Positions 29,879 to 39,797 of a stretch of 64,000 bases of DNA are shown in pieces. The stretch covers positions 185,505 through 249,504 of the forward strand of contig NC_018263.1 in NCBI RefSeq assembly GCF_000227135.1, in the 5' to 3' direction. A program made the position numbers and the translations under genes. Position 1 is the first letter of the stretch, and each line of letters starts with the position of its first letter. The notes beneath the pieces were generated by a model. That model was not told the DNA's origin and made no database searches. It was given only the letters and a program-made list of their open reading frames with translations. The DNA is from Leishmania donovani (taxonomy: Eukaryota; Euglenozoa; Kinetoplastea; Trypanosomatida; Trypanosomatidae).

Positions 29879-30658
29879 ATGGGCACTGACAAGGCTCTGT
29901 CCGAAAAGCTCGTCTTGGAGAAGACGAAGGTGAAGTCGTTGAGCGATGTGCAGCGGCTTGACATGTGGGGTGAGGGACTCACTGACATCTCACTCGTAGC
30001 GAAGCTTCCCCGGCTCGAAGTGCTCGCCCTCGCAGCGAACAACGTGTCCTCGCTGAAGGCGTTGCAAGGATGCGAAATGCTGCAGGAGTTGTATCTGCGG
30101 AAGAACAAGGTGGCGAACCTTCGCGAGGTGACTGCCTTGCGGGTGCTGCCGACGCTTAGCGTGCTGTGGCTGCGTGACAATCCATGTGCGCAGCACCCGT
30201 ACTACCGCGAGTTCGTGTTGCACTGCTGCCCGGGATTGCGACAGCTAGACGGGGTCGAGGTCACCGCCGATGAACGTAAGGCAGCGGCAAAGCGCTTGAC
30301 AACCAAGGCGCTGGACGAAATTCTCGGCAGGACCGCATCCGCGGATGCAGCCTCGTCTCCTCGACCCAAGAAGAGCTCTGGCGCCGGCAGCAGTCCTGCA
30401 AAGGCGACGGACGTCACGCCGTCAAGCACGCCCGGCGGCGTCTCTGACAGCACTGCCACGATTGAGGAGCGGAACGCCAGCGGCAGGTCGGTCCTATTCA
30501 CCACTGTTGCTGCCCAGCGCGCGATGCTGCTGTCCATTGTGTCGCTGCTGTCGGAGTTGACTGTGGAGTCGTTGGAGCTGCTGCAGCGCGAAGTGCAAGA
30601 GCGCGTTGAGAAACAGAAGGAAAAGCTTACCAAGTACGTACAGGAGAATTCGCAGTAG
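29879..30658 (+). CDS. CFAP410: CFAP410 (C21orf2) ciliary LRR protein
   Basis: A 259-residue orthologue of CFAP410/C21orf2, a basal-body and cilium protein that partners NEK1 in animals and is conserved in trypanosomes. The N-terminal leucine-rich repeats span about residues 20-125: L-D-M-W-G-E-G-L-T-D-I-S matches the L-N-C-W-G-x-x-L-T-D-I-S of the human protein, followed by L-E-V-L-A-L, L-x-E-L-Y-L-R-K-N and L-W-L-R-D-N-P-C, then a cap with L-R-Q-L-D. A disordered Ser/Pro linker (about 150-200) leads to a C-terminal helical segment (about 203-250) of V-L-F-T-T-V..L-L-S-x-L-S-E-L type that corresponds to the oligomerisation domain at the human C-terminus. Length is close to the human 256. The ATG at 29879 gives an N-terminus that aligns with the family. 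Confidence 0.88.
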   Translation: MGTDKALSEKLVLEKTKVKSLSDVQRLDMWGEGLTDISLVAKLPRLEVLALAANNVSSLKALQGCEMLQELYLRKNKVANLREVTALRVLPTLSVLWLRDNPCAQHPYYREFVLHCCPGLRQLDGVEVTADERKAAAKRLTTKALDEILGRTASADAASSPRPKKSSGAGSSPAKATDVTPSSTPGGVSDSTATIEERNASGRSVLFTTVAAQRAMLLSIVSLLSELTVESLELLQREVQERVEKQKEKLTKYVQENSQ

Positions 30659-31039
30659 CTGCCTGATGATGAACAGAGTACCCTGTCCCCATGTCTCGAC
30701 ACGGCCTTGTTGACTTTCCATTCTTTCTTTTCCTCCTCTTTATAATAAGCGCGTGCCCCTCTCTCCGTCCCTTTCTCACTCACGCATGCTGTTCTGCACC
30801 GCGCGGGCACATTGCACACTCACTGGCTGTTTTTTGTCGCTGTTCTCCTTTTCTGGGAGCGCTCAGCGTAATGATGCTCCCTTTTTCTCCGTGCCGTCAT
30901 CTCGATCGTGGCGCAGCGGGGACACTTTTCTTTTCTTTGGAAAACGGAACTTCTCCGCCATCCTGTTGGTTTGTTGGTGATTCATCGAAACATGACACGG
31001 TGGACAGAAGACGCCGCAGTGCGTCGTATGCTGAAGGCC
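30659..31039 (+). other. CFAP410 3' flank
   Basis: C/T-rich sequence with no gene, presumably 3' UTR, ending at the SIDER-like element. Confidence 0.5.
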
Positions 31040-31570
31040 TAGTGCACCCCCAATCTATGTGTGGGGGCGCTAGACAAGCCCCTTGATCCCGGCCAATGCC
31101 GAACCACTTGTGGTGGTTCCAGGGTCAAGCATCAGTGTCGTGGGGCAGTCAGGGCGATGTATCGCTAGGGATGCCGGCGTCCAGGTCCTGGGTTGGCGGT
31201 GCGTCAGGGCGACAGGCGACAGTGCACACGTCTGAGCCATCCACATGATAGGCGAGGCGTTACGGAGACTGGAACGTATCCCACCCACCCCTCTCACTGC
31301 CTGCTAATGAGGGGGGGGGGGCTGAGTGTCACCGCGAGGGGGATGCAACAGGTGGCGGCCGGCATGATGGGAGGAGCGGCTGTGGGCCGACCTGCGAGGC
31401 GGGCATGTGTTTAGGGCTTGAGGCAGGGCCTGTTGTCGGATTAGTGAGTCGTCTCATTGCTGCGCCGAGTGTCTAGCGCTGTTTTGCACCACGCGGATGG
31501 GGCTGGTGACGGGGCCGGGCTTAGAGTGGCGCTTGACTCATGTTGTGTGGCATAACGGGCTCGGTGAAGC
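31040..31570 (+). mobile_element. SIDER-like degenerate retroposon
   Basis: About 0.5 kb of GC-rich sequence whose composition differs from the pyrimidine-rich surroundings. It contains blocks I recall from Leishmania SIDER elements: a CACTTGTGGTGGTTCCAGGG-type block near 31101-31122, a GGGGCAGTCAGGGC block near 31142-31155, a GATGCCGGCGTCCAGG block near 31168-31184, and GGGGGATGCAACAGG near 31338-31353. SIDERs are short, truncated, non-coding relatives of ingi/L1Tc retroposons. In Leishmania they are mostly found in 3' UTRs, where SIDER2 has been linked to mRNA destabilisation. Its place ~380 nt after the CFAP410 stop fits. The 3' end is uncertain: a short A-rich run lies at about 31570-31577. 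The match is from memory, not from alignment. Confidence 0.6.
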
Positions 31571-32744
31571 GGAAAAAGGACGCCAACACTACGGCCACAT
31601 GTGTGGGTGTGCGTCTCTTTTATTTGCATGCACTGGTGTGATTCGCGGGTGTGTATGATTGTGTGGCACACTTTTTCCCTTCTTTTGATTTCGTCGGCCC
31701 TTTTTTCTTTCCGCGGTGGATGGTGGACATCGCCGAGGTTCAACCTCCCCCACACCCCCACCGCACACACAAAAATGAGGTGGAAACACGACACACCGAC
31801 AAAAAAGAGAGAAGAGCCCCCGCTCCTCGGACAATTCGTTGCACTTGCTCTCATTCAGCGAGTGAGACGGATACCGAGCCTTCTACCGAGGTCATCCTTC
31901 GCACAAACCACGCCTTTCAACCACCCTTCTCTGAGGGTAAGGAGCGACATACAACAGTGCACCTGGCCACCACTGCATCTACAAACGGGACTCACGCGGT
32001 GCCGGGCGTTGTCGGTTTCCTATCCGCCAAGCGCACTTGCTAACTGTCACATCGAGACGTATCTACCGTTTCCCCCTGCCATCTAAATTATCTGCTCTGC
32101 TTGGCGCTCTTCAAACTATTTTTTTTCGTTGTTGGATACTCCCCCTTGCCTCACTTTCCCCTCTGCTCCCGGTCGGACACACACGCACATGCCATCGACC
32201 CAGCCTTTTCGTCTCCCCCACCCATTCGGCTCCCTTTTCTTCTTCACGCTGTGATTCTGCGCGTGTGAACGTCAAACTCGCACACGCATTCGTTGTCGTC
32301 CACCGTGCGCCACTATCAACAGCCGAGGACGTAGTAACCGCCCCCCTGCCCTCCTGACGAAAAAAAAAATACGGGAAAAACACACAGACAATAAAGCAAG
32401 AAGCCGCAAACACAAACAAATTCCTCTCCCCCGTGAACATCCACAAATTCTATATTTCACCTACAGTGTCTTCTTTACACGCCTGTCATTGCTCAGATTC
32501 CCCAAACATCATCGACACACGTGCCGTTGTCTCTGCTTCTACTTCTCCCCTCTCTCCTTGTACACAAACTCTCCCTTTTTCTCGCCACGCCTTTCCGTCC
32601 TTCCCACCACCTCCCGTTCTCATACCTGCTATCTTGCACTGCACCTTGCGCGCTTCGAGGTTCTCTCTGCTTCTCTCCCTGCCGCGGCGTCATCAATCTC
32701 TTCTTGTGCGCCGGCGTGTCATCCTCGATCTCACTTTGCTGCTG

Positions 32745-32746
32745 TG

Positions 32747-32818
<72 letters not shown>
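32745..32818. repeat. (TGCC)n / CCTG tetranucleotide array
   Basis: An uninterrupted run of about 18.5 TGCC units (the same array as CCTG.CAGG), followed directly by a TG/CG-rich dinucleotide stretch. Intercistronic. Confidence 0.95.
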
Positions 32819-32819
<1 letters not shown>

Positions 32820-33082
32820 GTGTGTGTCTGTCTATGTGCGCGCGCGCGTGTGTGTGTGTGTGTGCGCATTCCCTTTTTCGATTTTCCTTGGACCCGTTTT
32901 TTTTTTGTTTGTTGTCTGTTGTGATTTTTGTCGCTTTGCATTTCCTCTTTTCCCGGGCTTGATGCTTTAGAGGAACGCTACGAAGGCCAGCCGCAGCGTT
33001 TACGTGCTTGTATGCTAGATATCCACGCCACCCCATCTTTTTGTTTGCCCCATCGTCGCCCTCGACGGCCTCGCAGTCTACA

Positions 33083-33106
33083 TACACACACACACACACA
33101 CACACC
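33083..33106. repeat. (AC)n microsatellite
   Basis: About 12 AC units followed by a short CCA/CAC trinucleotide run. Confidence 0.85.
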
Positions 33107-33287
33107 ACTACCACCACCACCGCCCGCTCCTCTTGTGTCGTACATGTGAGTGTGAGGCTGGTTAGCTTTCCACTTAAGTCTTATCATTTTTTTTTATCTT
33201 GAGCCTCTCCTTGGGCTTCTCTCATCACCACAACTGTTCTGCTGAGGTCCTACTGGCTCTGTGCGCGTGTCTTGCTTCCCCCTCCCC

Positions 33288-33289
33288 AG
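33288..33289 (+). promoter_or_regulatory. Candidate spliced-leader acceptor AG
   Basis: A clean C/T tract at 33271-33287 ends in CCCCAG, 45 nt before the kinase ATG at 33334. One of the best acceptors by inspection in the window. Confidence 0.55.
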
Positions 33290-33333
33290 GTTGTCCTCCG
33301 TGTATCTTGGGCATTTGCATTCACGACGCCAAG

Positions 33334-34704
33334 ATGTCGGCCGAAATCGAGTCGCATATTGTGAAGAAGTATGAGATTCAAGCACAGCTAGGACAGGGTG
33401 CCTACGGCATCGTTTGGCGCGCCCTGGAGCGCAAACACAACCGCGTCGTTGCACTCAAGAAAATTTACGACGCCTTCCAAAACTCGACCGATGCACAGCG
33501 CACCTTCCGCGAGATCATGTTTCTGCACCGGCTGCACCACCCGAACATCATCAAGCTGCTGCACGTTCATCGTGCCTTCAACGATCGCGACATATACCTG
33601 GTCTTCGAATACATGGAGACCGACCTGCACGTGGTGATTAGGGCAAACATCTTGGAGGAAATTCACAAACAGTTCATCATCTACCAGCTGCTCAAGACGA
33701 TGAAGTACCTGCATTCTGCTGAGATTCTTCACCGTGATATGAAACCAAGCAATCTGCTCGTAAACAGCGACTGCACAATGAAAGTGGCTGACTTCGGTCT
33801 CGCGCGCTCTATCCTGTCCCTTGAGGGTGAGCAGGCGTCGCGGCCGGTGCTAACGGACTACATTGCGACACGGTGGTACCGCCCGCCGGAGATTTTGCTC
33901 GGCTCGACACGATACACTAAGGGCGTGGATATGTGGTCTGTGGGCTGCATTCTTGGGGAGTTGATGCTGGGCAAGCCCATCTTTCCCGGCCGATCCACCA
34001 CGAACCAGTTGGAGCTGATCTGCAGCGTGACGGGCATGCCCTCCGCGGCGGATGTGGCGGCGACCAACTCGCAGTTTGCCCACGCGATGCTTCGCGACAT
34101 TCACTGCGCGCATCGACGCACGTTCGCTGAGCTGCTGCCAAGCGCTTCTGCCGACGCGCTGGACCTGATCGAGCGCCTTATGTGTTTCAACCCAAACCGT
34201 CGCATGACTGCCGCCGAGGCCCTGGAGCACCCGTACGTCGCTGCCTTTCACCGTCCTGACGACGAACCGGTGGCGACCGAACCCATCACCGTCTCTCTCC
34301 CCGACAGCCAGCGTCTGCCCTTGGCCAAGTACAGGGACGCCATCTACGAGCAAATTGCCGCGCTGCGCCGTAGCTCCACGTCCGCCGATCAACGACAGCG
34401 CGCGGAGCGACAGGCCGCCGGCAGCACCGCCAGCCGCAAGACGTCCGTCAGCAGCGCCTCCGCTGGCGGCTCTCGAGGGGGCACCGGTACATCTGGGGTC
34501 ACGCGACCCGCCACGAGCAGCAGCAGCAGCGCCGCCGCAGGGGCGGCTCCGCAGCGCAGTGTTGTGAAGCCCACCTCAACCAGCGCGGTCAACGAGGCAT
34601 CATCTTCGAAGGCGTACGCCCGCCCCGCCTTCCGCTCGGCAACGTCTGCCGCCTCTGGTCTGGAAAGCAGACCCGTCGCGCGTGAGGCAGCGGTGCGCAA
34701 GTGA
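33334..34704 (+). CDS. MPK2: ERK7/8 (MAPK15)-type MAP kinase, probably MPK2
   Basis: A 456-residue Ser/Thr kinase. The ATP loop G-Q-G-A-Y-G (20-25), V-A-L-K with catalytic Lys42, HRD catalytic loop (133-135, H-R-D-M-K-P-S-N), DFG (153-155), and a T-D-Y activation motif (174-176) followed by A-T-R-W-Y-R-P-P-E-I-L-L-G are all intact, so it should be active. The S-T-R-Y-T-K-G-V-D-M-W-S-V-G-C-I-L-G-E-L stretch and the long basic, Ser/Ala-rich tail (about 310-456) after the kinase core are features of the ERK7/8 (MAPK15) branch. T. brucei ERK8 occupies the same neighbourhood as I recall. In Leishmania naming I believe this is MPK2, reported to act on aquaglyceroporin AQP1, but numbering is from memory. 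The start is fixed by a strong trans-splice acceptor 45 nt upstream; the open frame back to 33199 crosses that acceptor. Confidence 0.87.
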   Translation: MSAEIESHIVKKYEIQAQLGQGAYGIVWRALERKHNRVVALKKIYDAFQNSTDAQRTFREIMFLHRLHHPNIIKLLHVHRAFNDRDIYLVFEYMETDLHVVIRANILEEIHKQFIIYQLLKTMKYLHSAEILHRDMKPSNLLVNSDCTMKVADFGLARSILSLEGEQASRPVLTDYIATRWYRPPEILLGSTRYTKGVDMWSVGCILGELMLGKPIFPGRSTTNQLELICSVTGMPSAADVAATNSQFAHAMLRDIHCAHRRTFAELLPSASADALDLIERLMCFNPNRRMTAAEALEHPYVAAFHRPDDEPVATEPITVSLPDSQRLPLAKYRDAIYEQIAALRRSSTSADQRQRAERQAAGSTASRKTSVSSASAGGSRGGTGTSGVTRPATSSSSSAAAGAAPQRSVVKPTSTSAVNEASSSKAYARPAFRSATSAASGLESRPVAREAAVRK

Positions 34705-37700
34705 CCGTCATCGCTGCGCCTCTGCTCTTTCGCCTTGAATGATAGAAGCCGTTGTCCCCTTTCGCGCGTGGGAGTCGCCTTTTTTAATGAGCGAAGTCTG
34801 TGGACTTCGCAAGTGTGTGTAGATGTGCGTTTGTGTGTGTGCTCGCCGGTACTTTAGCCTCGTTTCGGCGGATCCCGTTCTTTGGCGATGAGGCTCAGCA
34901 GGTATGAGCAAAGGAGGGGAGGTCACGATTCGAGCGATTCCTTGCTCGTGTGTGAGGGGAGAGAGGTACACGCTGCGATTGGCTTCCTGCCCGCCTGTCT
35001 GTATGCGGCGGACAAAGACACGGCGGTGCCTTTTTATCGCGAAAACCCCGTATCTTCCGCGCTGCTCTCTCTCTCTCTGTGGCTGCCCGTCTCTGCTCTT
35101 TTCTTCCTCTGTTTCTGCTCCTTCGACGTTGCGATGCGACACTAATGTGCTCTGCATCTCGTTGACCGCAATGTCCCAGGCCAATACTGCTTTTCTGTAC
35201 GTGCTGTGTCTGCAAGACACGCTCTCGGCCACGTTCTCCCCACGTCTTCCACTTTCGCCGTCTCGTCGCCTCAGCGCTGATCCACTTCCTCTCTCTTTGC
35301 GTACCTAACTTTTTTGTCTTCGTTGGTTTGTTCTCGATTTGCGAGTTTGAACGCACTGTTTTCATTCTGGTTGAAATGCTGTCTCGTGGTCTTCGTTATC
35401 CCTCGGTGGGTGCAAGCGAGGATGGGCAGGGAGGAGGTGGCTTCATTCATCGATTGCAAGGCCACTGCAGTAATCCAATAGGAATCACAATTCTCACCCG
35501 GCCCTCTTCAGCACCATTTTCTTGTCTTCGCGTGTGACGGTGTACTGTCCCCTCCCTTGCCATTTCTTTGTTTTTCTTTCTTTCTTTGCGTTTAACCAGC
35601 GGCACACGCGACCTGCACGCTGTCACGTTTGTGCCCTTCTCCATTTCTCTTCTAACTCTCCAGAGGGGGGGGGGACTTGTTACGGCCGCTCTCTTTGTGT
35701 TGCGTCCTGCTGCTGTCCTTCTCGCCATTCTTGCACGCCCCTCTCCTCCCCCTCCCCCCGAAAAAGAGTTATGCAACCAGAAAGATACGCACACCCTCTC
35801 TCCCGCCCCCTTCGAGATTCTGTTTTCTCTCCACCTGCGGCACCTTTTTTTTTTCCGAATATGCTTTTTGTTGTGGCTTTGTGCGCCTTCCTCTCATGCT
35901 GTTTTCTCCTCATTAATGAGCTGGAGTTTCTTATATCTGTTTGTGTGCTTCTTTCCCTCGTCCGCCTTGCCCCTTCGCTTTGGCGTTTTTTCGGTTTCGT
36001 GTGTGCGCGTGTGTGTCGTTTGGCCTCGACGGTCAGCGATGCGGACTGATGTGGGGCTTGAACCCTCCACCCATTTGGTTGTCAGCGCGTTAGATGTAGA
36101 GGCGAATTACTGGCTCCTTTTTGTTTGTCGATGCTTGTGTGCGTGTGTGTGTGTGTGCTGATCTGTCAGTGTCTGTGCGCATTAGCGCGCGACAGGATCC
36201 CTTTGACCTGTGTTTTCTGTTGATATGCGCTCGCAACCGCCCCCGGTTCACACCGCTATTATACCGTGGACGCGTCGTGATGGTTTCTATTTTCTTCTGT
36301 GTGCATTTTGCCGCTTTTTTCGTGTGTGCAACCGTGTCTTTTTTTTTTTTTTCGCTGTTGTACTCAAACTCTTTCCGCCAACGTCTGTTGCCCGCTTTTT
36401 CTTTGGGACTATCACCGGTCCCTTGCCGTTGCTGTCGTTTTCTATGAGATGGGAGGGGGGAGGTTGCTTTGTGCTCAGCCTTCTTTGCCCGCCTGTCTTC
36501 CTGTATATGGATGTGTGCTCGTGCATGTATGTGTGTCTATCTGTGACGCCTCTACTCCGTGGATTAGCTGTCTTGCGCTTCACTTTCTTCATTATGTGCT
36601 TCGAACGTATCGTCTACCCTGCATCTCTTCGTGGCACTGCTGAGCAACACGGATCTTTCACGCGTTTGCGACGGATCCGCCATGCCGTCACGATGGCCTT
36701 GCCGTCGTTTTCGTTGTGCTTTTTCCTTTTACGTGGTCGACTATCCTTTTTGTCCAACACCAAAATGCACATGAGCACATGCGCGTCGTTCTTCGTGCGC
36801 GTCTGTGTCTGTGAGTATGCTGCCGTCGTTTTCCTCGTGCCCATTTTTTGGCTCGCTATATCATGTGCCCCGCAAGCGTAACTTATTGCTCTTTTCCTTT
36901 GGTGATCTGCAGTTTAGAGAGGGGTGCTGTGCACGGGCTGAAGAGACGGTGCAAGCGCGCGTACGCTGTTTTCGTGACGAACCTCCTCTTCAAGGCAGGA
37001 AGCTTGGCGGCACATGCGACTGGGTGGTGTTGTTGACGGGACTTGAGGTAGAGATGGAGGTGGGTGGTTAGAAGGGGACGAGCATAGAGACAGCGTTGAG
37101 TTTTCAAGGCTGCGTGCGTTCTCCGCGTGCTCTGCCACCCCGCCGTGCCCCCTCATCCGTTTCTCACGAACCTCACTTTCCGCCACTTCCCCACAAGTTT
37201 CTTTTTTCGCATGCTGGCCAGTCTCTTTCCAGCCTCAGCATGATCACCACCGCCTTGGCCAATGTGCATTCACGCATACCCTCCTACCTCTCTCGCCACG
37301 GCTGCCGCTTGTTCTCGCTCTGCGCCTATGCCAAAGATGTGCTCTCAGTCGTGAGCCTTGCTCCCACTTGCTTTTCTCTTTGGCTCCTGTTACTCCTACC
37401 TTTTTTTTTTGTGTTCTTCCTTTCTCGTCTTCCCTCGGCGGCCCGTCCGTTTCACGCTGCACCTGGGTCGCCGTCGCTCCTCCGTCATCTTGCCTTGCCA
37501 CGCCACCTCCGCCCCTTTCTCGCCGATTTCTCCATGGCCTACTTCCTCCTTTATGCCCCTCTTCTCTTTCCATAGGTGATGGCGAGCGTATGTGCGTGCG
37601 GTGTCATTCTTGGGCACAGGTGCGTCTGTACACTTGTGTGCTGGGACTCAGTCCGGCAAGCTGCGCTGCAAGGTGCTCAATGCGAAACGAGCCTCATTCC

Positions 37701-37959
37701 AGCCAAATACGCCACGATAACAGACAGTTTGCATACGACCTTTAAACGACAGCGAAGCAGCAGCACAATCGGCCCCGAAAAAAAAAAAGAATCGTGTAGA
37801 AAGGTACTCTGGTGGTGCTAACCTGCTTGCGTTGTATCCATCATGTTGATGAGGAGCGGCGAGGGGCTGGTGGCGTGAGTAGAGCACTTGGGAAGGGCGC
37901 GAGCGGCGGGAACTCACACGCCATACCACCTCACTGCCCTCGTCATTTTACCTCTTTTC
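34705..37959 (+). other. 3.3 kb spacer after the MAP kinase
   Basis: No gene supported. Strongly T/C-rich with poly-T runs (about 36340-36353) and TG stretches (about 34814-34841, 36136-36160). ORFs of up to 223 codons are Phe/Leu/Cys-rich translations of pyrimidine tracts. Probably the kinase 3' UTR plus intercistronic DNA, ending at element copy 2. Confidence 0.55.
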
Positions 37960-38199
37960 TTTATCTTCTCTGAGGACGCCCGGCACCTCCCCGTGGCATC
38001 ACAGGGCCCAGCGACCACACTCTCTGTGGAACCCGTGAGCCTGCAGCCTGCCCTTGGGGGCACGGAGGCGGGCGCTTGGTGTCGGCGGACAGGCCTGAGC
38101 TGGCGCTGTGCCGAGGGGACCTGCGGGCCGTGATGCGGGTTGGACGAGGCCACAGCGGATGGCGTCTGCGATGCAACAAGTGTGCGCGCGCCGCTGGCC

Positions 38200-38298
38200 N
38201 NNNNNNNNNNNNNNNNNNNNNNNNNNNNNNNNNNNNNNNNNNNNNNNNNNNNNNNNNNNNNNNNNNNNNNNNNNNNNNNNNNNNNNNNNNNNNNNNNN
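38200..38298. other. Assembly gap of 99 N with duplicated flanks
   Basis: The 287 bases on its left (37913-38199) recur on its right (38299-38585) with no difference that I can see. Probable unmerged contig overlap. Confidence 0.95.
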
Positions 38299-38461
38299 CT
38301 CACACGCCATACCACCTCACTGCCCTCGTCATTTTACCTCTTTTCTTTATCTTCTCTGAGGACGCCCGGCACCTCCCCGTGGCATCACAGGGCCCAGCGA
38401 CCACACTCTCTGTGGAACCCGTGAGCCTGCAGCCTGCCCTTGGGGGCACGGAGGCGGGCGC

Positions 38462-39718
38462 TTGGTGTCGGCGGACAGGCCTGAGCTGGCGCTGTGCCGA
38501 GGGGACCTGCGGGCCGTGATGCGGGTTGGACGAGGCCACAGCGGATGGCGTCTGCGATGCAACAAGTGTGCGCGCGCCGCTGGCCCGTCGCGTGCGCCCG
38601 CCATTTCAGTACGTCTTTGGTCGTTGTGAATGGGGGCACAACGGCACGGTGGACGGGCTTGCAAGATCGGGCGTGCCAGAGGAGCGGACGGCGGCTGCAC
38701 GAGCTGCGGATTTGGCCACTGCTCTGAGGCGCCAGGCCGACATCCCCCGCAGCCGTGGTACGCGCGCTGCGACAAGAGCACGTTGGCGGCAGCTGCCCCA
38801 CCCCAGAGGAGCAAGGATGCTGCGCTTGCGGGACGGCAGGGGACGATCCTGGCGCAGCTGCGCGCGGGCGTCTGTCCTTGCTGCAGATTCGTTCAGCGGC
38901 GGGCGGCTTGCAGCGGCAGGGAGGAGCGCCGGCGGCGTGCTGGCTAACTGCTCCGCTGGCGGTGTGATACCGCACACCCGCCTGCTTTTGGTGTGAGGGC
39001 GTGCGCTCCGGCGCTGTGCCCGGTGTGCCACGCGCGGTTCCGCGGATCGCTGGAGGCTCGAGGCAGACTGCACATCGGGCTTGATGGTGCACGCAATGGT
39101 GCGGCCGCGCACGTCTCACTCGCGCAGCATGGGCCTCCCCCGTCGGGTGTCTGCGGCTGCTCCCTGTGCCCCTTCAGGGCGGCCGTGCGGAAGCTCTTTG
39201 TGCGCTGGCGCGTGATTGTCCGCGTGCCCCTTCCACTTGCCACACACACCCGCTCCTGTCACGCGCGTGCGGATTGAGGAGGTGGAGCGCCNNNNNNNNN
39301 NNNNNNNNNNNNNNNNNNNNNNNNNNNNNNNNNNNNNNNNNNNNNNNNNNNNNNNNNNNNNNNNNNNNNNNNNNNNNNNNNNNNNNNNNNNNNNNNNNNN
39401 NNNNNNNNNNNNNNNCTTCCCCCCCTCCCCCCCTCCCAATGCACACAGTGGATGCGTGCGAAGTGTGCGGCCTCTCCCCCATGCGGCCGGGCGGGTGCGA
39501 TGAGGCACGACGAGAGCGCCGCAAATGGCGCCGTCGAGCCCTCCCGACTGCGGTGTGAAGGGTGCCCACACCACCTTGTGGGATGCCGCGGCTGGAAGCG
39601 ACTGAGAGGGCGCAGCACGTGTGCGAAGGAAGGGACGAGGAAGGACAGGAGGAGCCTGCCTAGACGCGTGGCCCCGATCCGGCGGCTGGACGCTGCGCCC
39701 TCGAGGACCCGGATGTAG
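38462..39718 (+). pseudogene. Decayed Cys-rich (zinc-finger-like) frame in element copy 2
   Basis: One + strand frame carries Cys-pair motifs throughout, interrupted by in-frame stops at 38627-38629, 38945-38947 and 39275-39277. It continues in the same frame after the N gap, if the gap size is right, to a stop at 39716-39718. Motifs in order: R-C-N-K-C (about 38555), C-T-S-C-G-F-G-H-C, C-P-C-C, L-C-P-V-C-H-A-R-F with a later L-H (C2H2-like), C-S-L-C-P-F, and R-C-E-G-C-P-H-H-L. This resembles the C2H2/CCHC arrays of site-specific or ingi-type retroposons. Because the DNA is very GC-rich, open frames arise easily on both strands, so the coding claim is tentative. No reverse transcriptase or recombinase motif is visible. 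Confidence 0.45.
39292..39415. other. Assembly gap of 124 N
   Basis: Falls in the C-rich part of the element; copy 1 (about 16234-16357) covers the corresponding sequence. Confidence 0.99.
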
Positions 39719-39797
39719 TCGCGGCGCCACAGGAGGTGGGTGCGCTGCGGTTGGATGCGTATACGTTTTCTGACTTGGGCGCGCTAGATGGGCACGT

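Larger units (their letters stand above)
31571..33333 (+). other. Spacer with CCTG and CA repeats, 5' region of MAP kinase
   Basis: No gene is supported. It contains the 32745-32818 tetranucleotide array, a TG tract (about 32819-32864), a CA tract at 33083-33106 and several poly-T and poly-A runs. A C/T tract at 33271-33287 and AG at 33288-33289 are the likely acceptor for the kinase. ORFs crossing the CCTG array on both strands (Leu-Pro-Ala-Cys repeats, or Gly-Arg-Gln-Ala repeats) are simple translations of the repeat. Confidence 0.6.
37960..39797 (+). mobile_element. Dispersed ~1.4 kb element, copy 2 (most complete)
   Basis: The best-covered copy. 37913-38199 is repeated as 38299-38585, including 47 bases of unique left flank, across a 99-N gap, so the real element probably starts at about 38346 and runs to about 39797, some 1.45 kb. 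Ns at 39292-39415 remove about 124 bases. The left end (TTTATCTTCTCTGAGGACG) is shared with copy 3, and the right end (GCGCGCTAGATGGGC) with copy 1. There is no poly(A) tail, no terminal inverted repeat and no clear target-site duplication visible. GC content is far above its flanks. Confidence 0.75.

Noticed and set aside
32745..32818. CRISPR-like regular repeat
   Set aside because: A simple tetranucleotide array with no spacers, in a eukaryotic genome.
32731..33120. ORFs with repeated Ala-Gly-Arg-Gln or Leu-Pro-Ala-Cys units
   Set aside because: They are direct translations of the CCTG tetranucleotide array.
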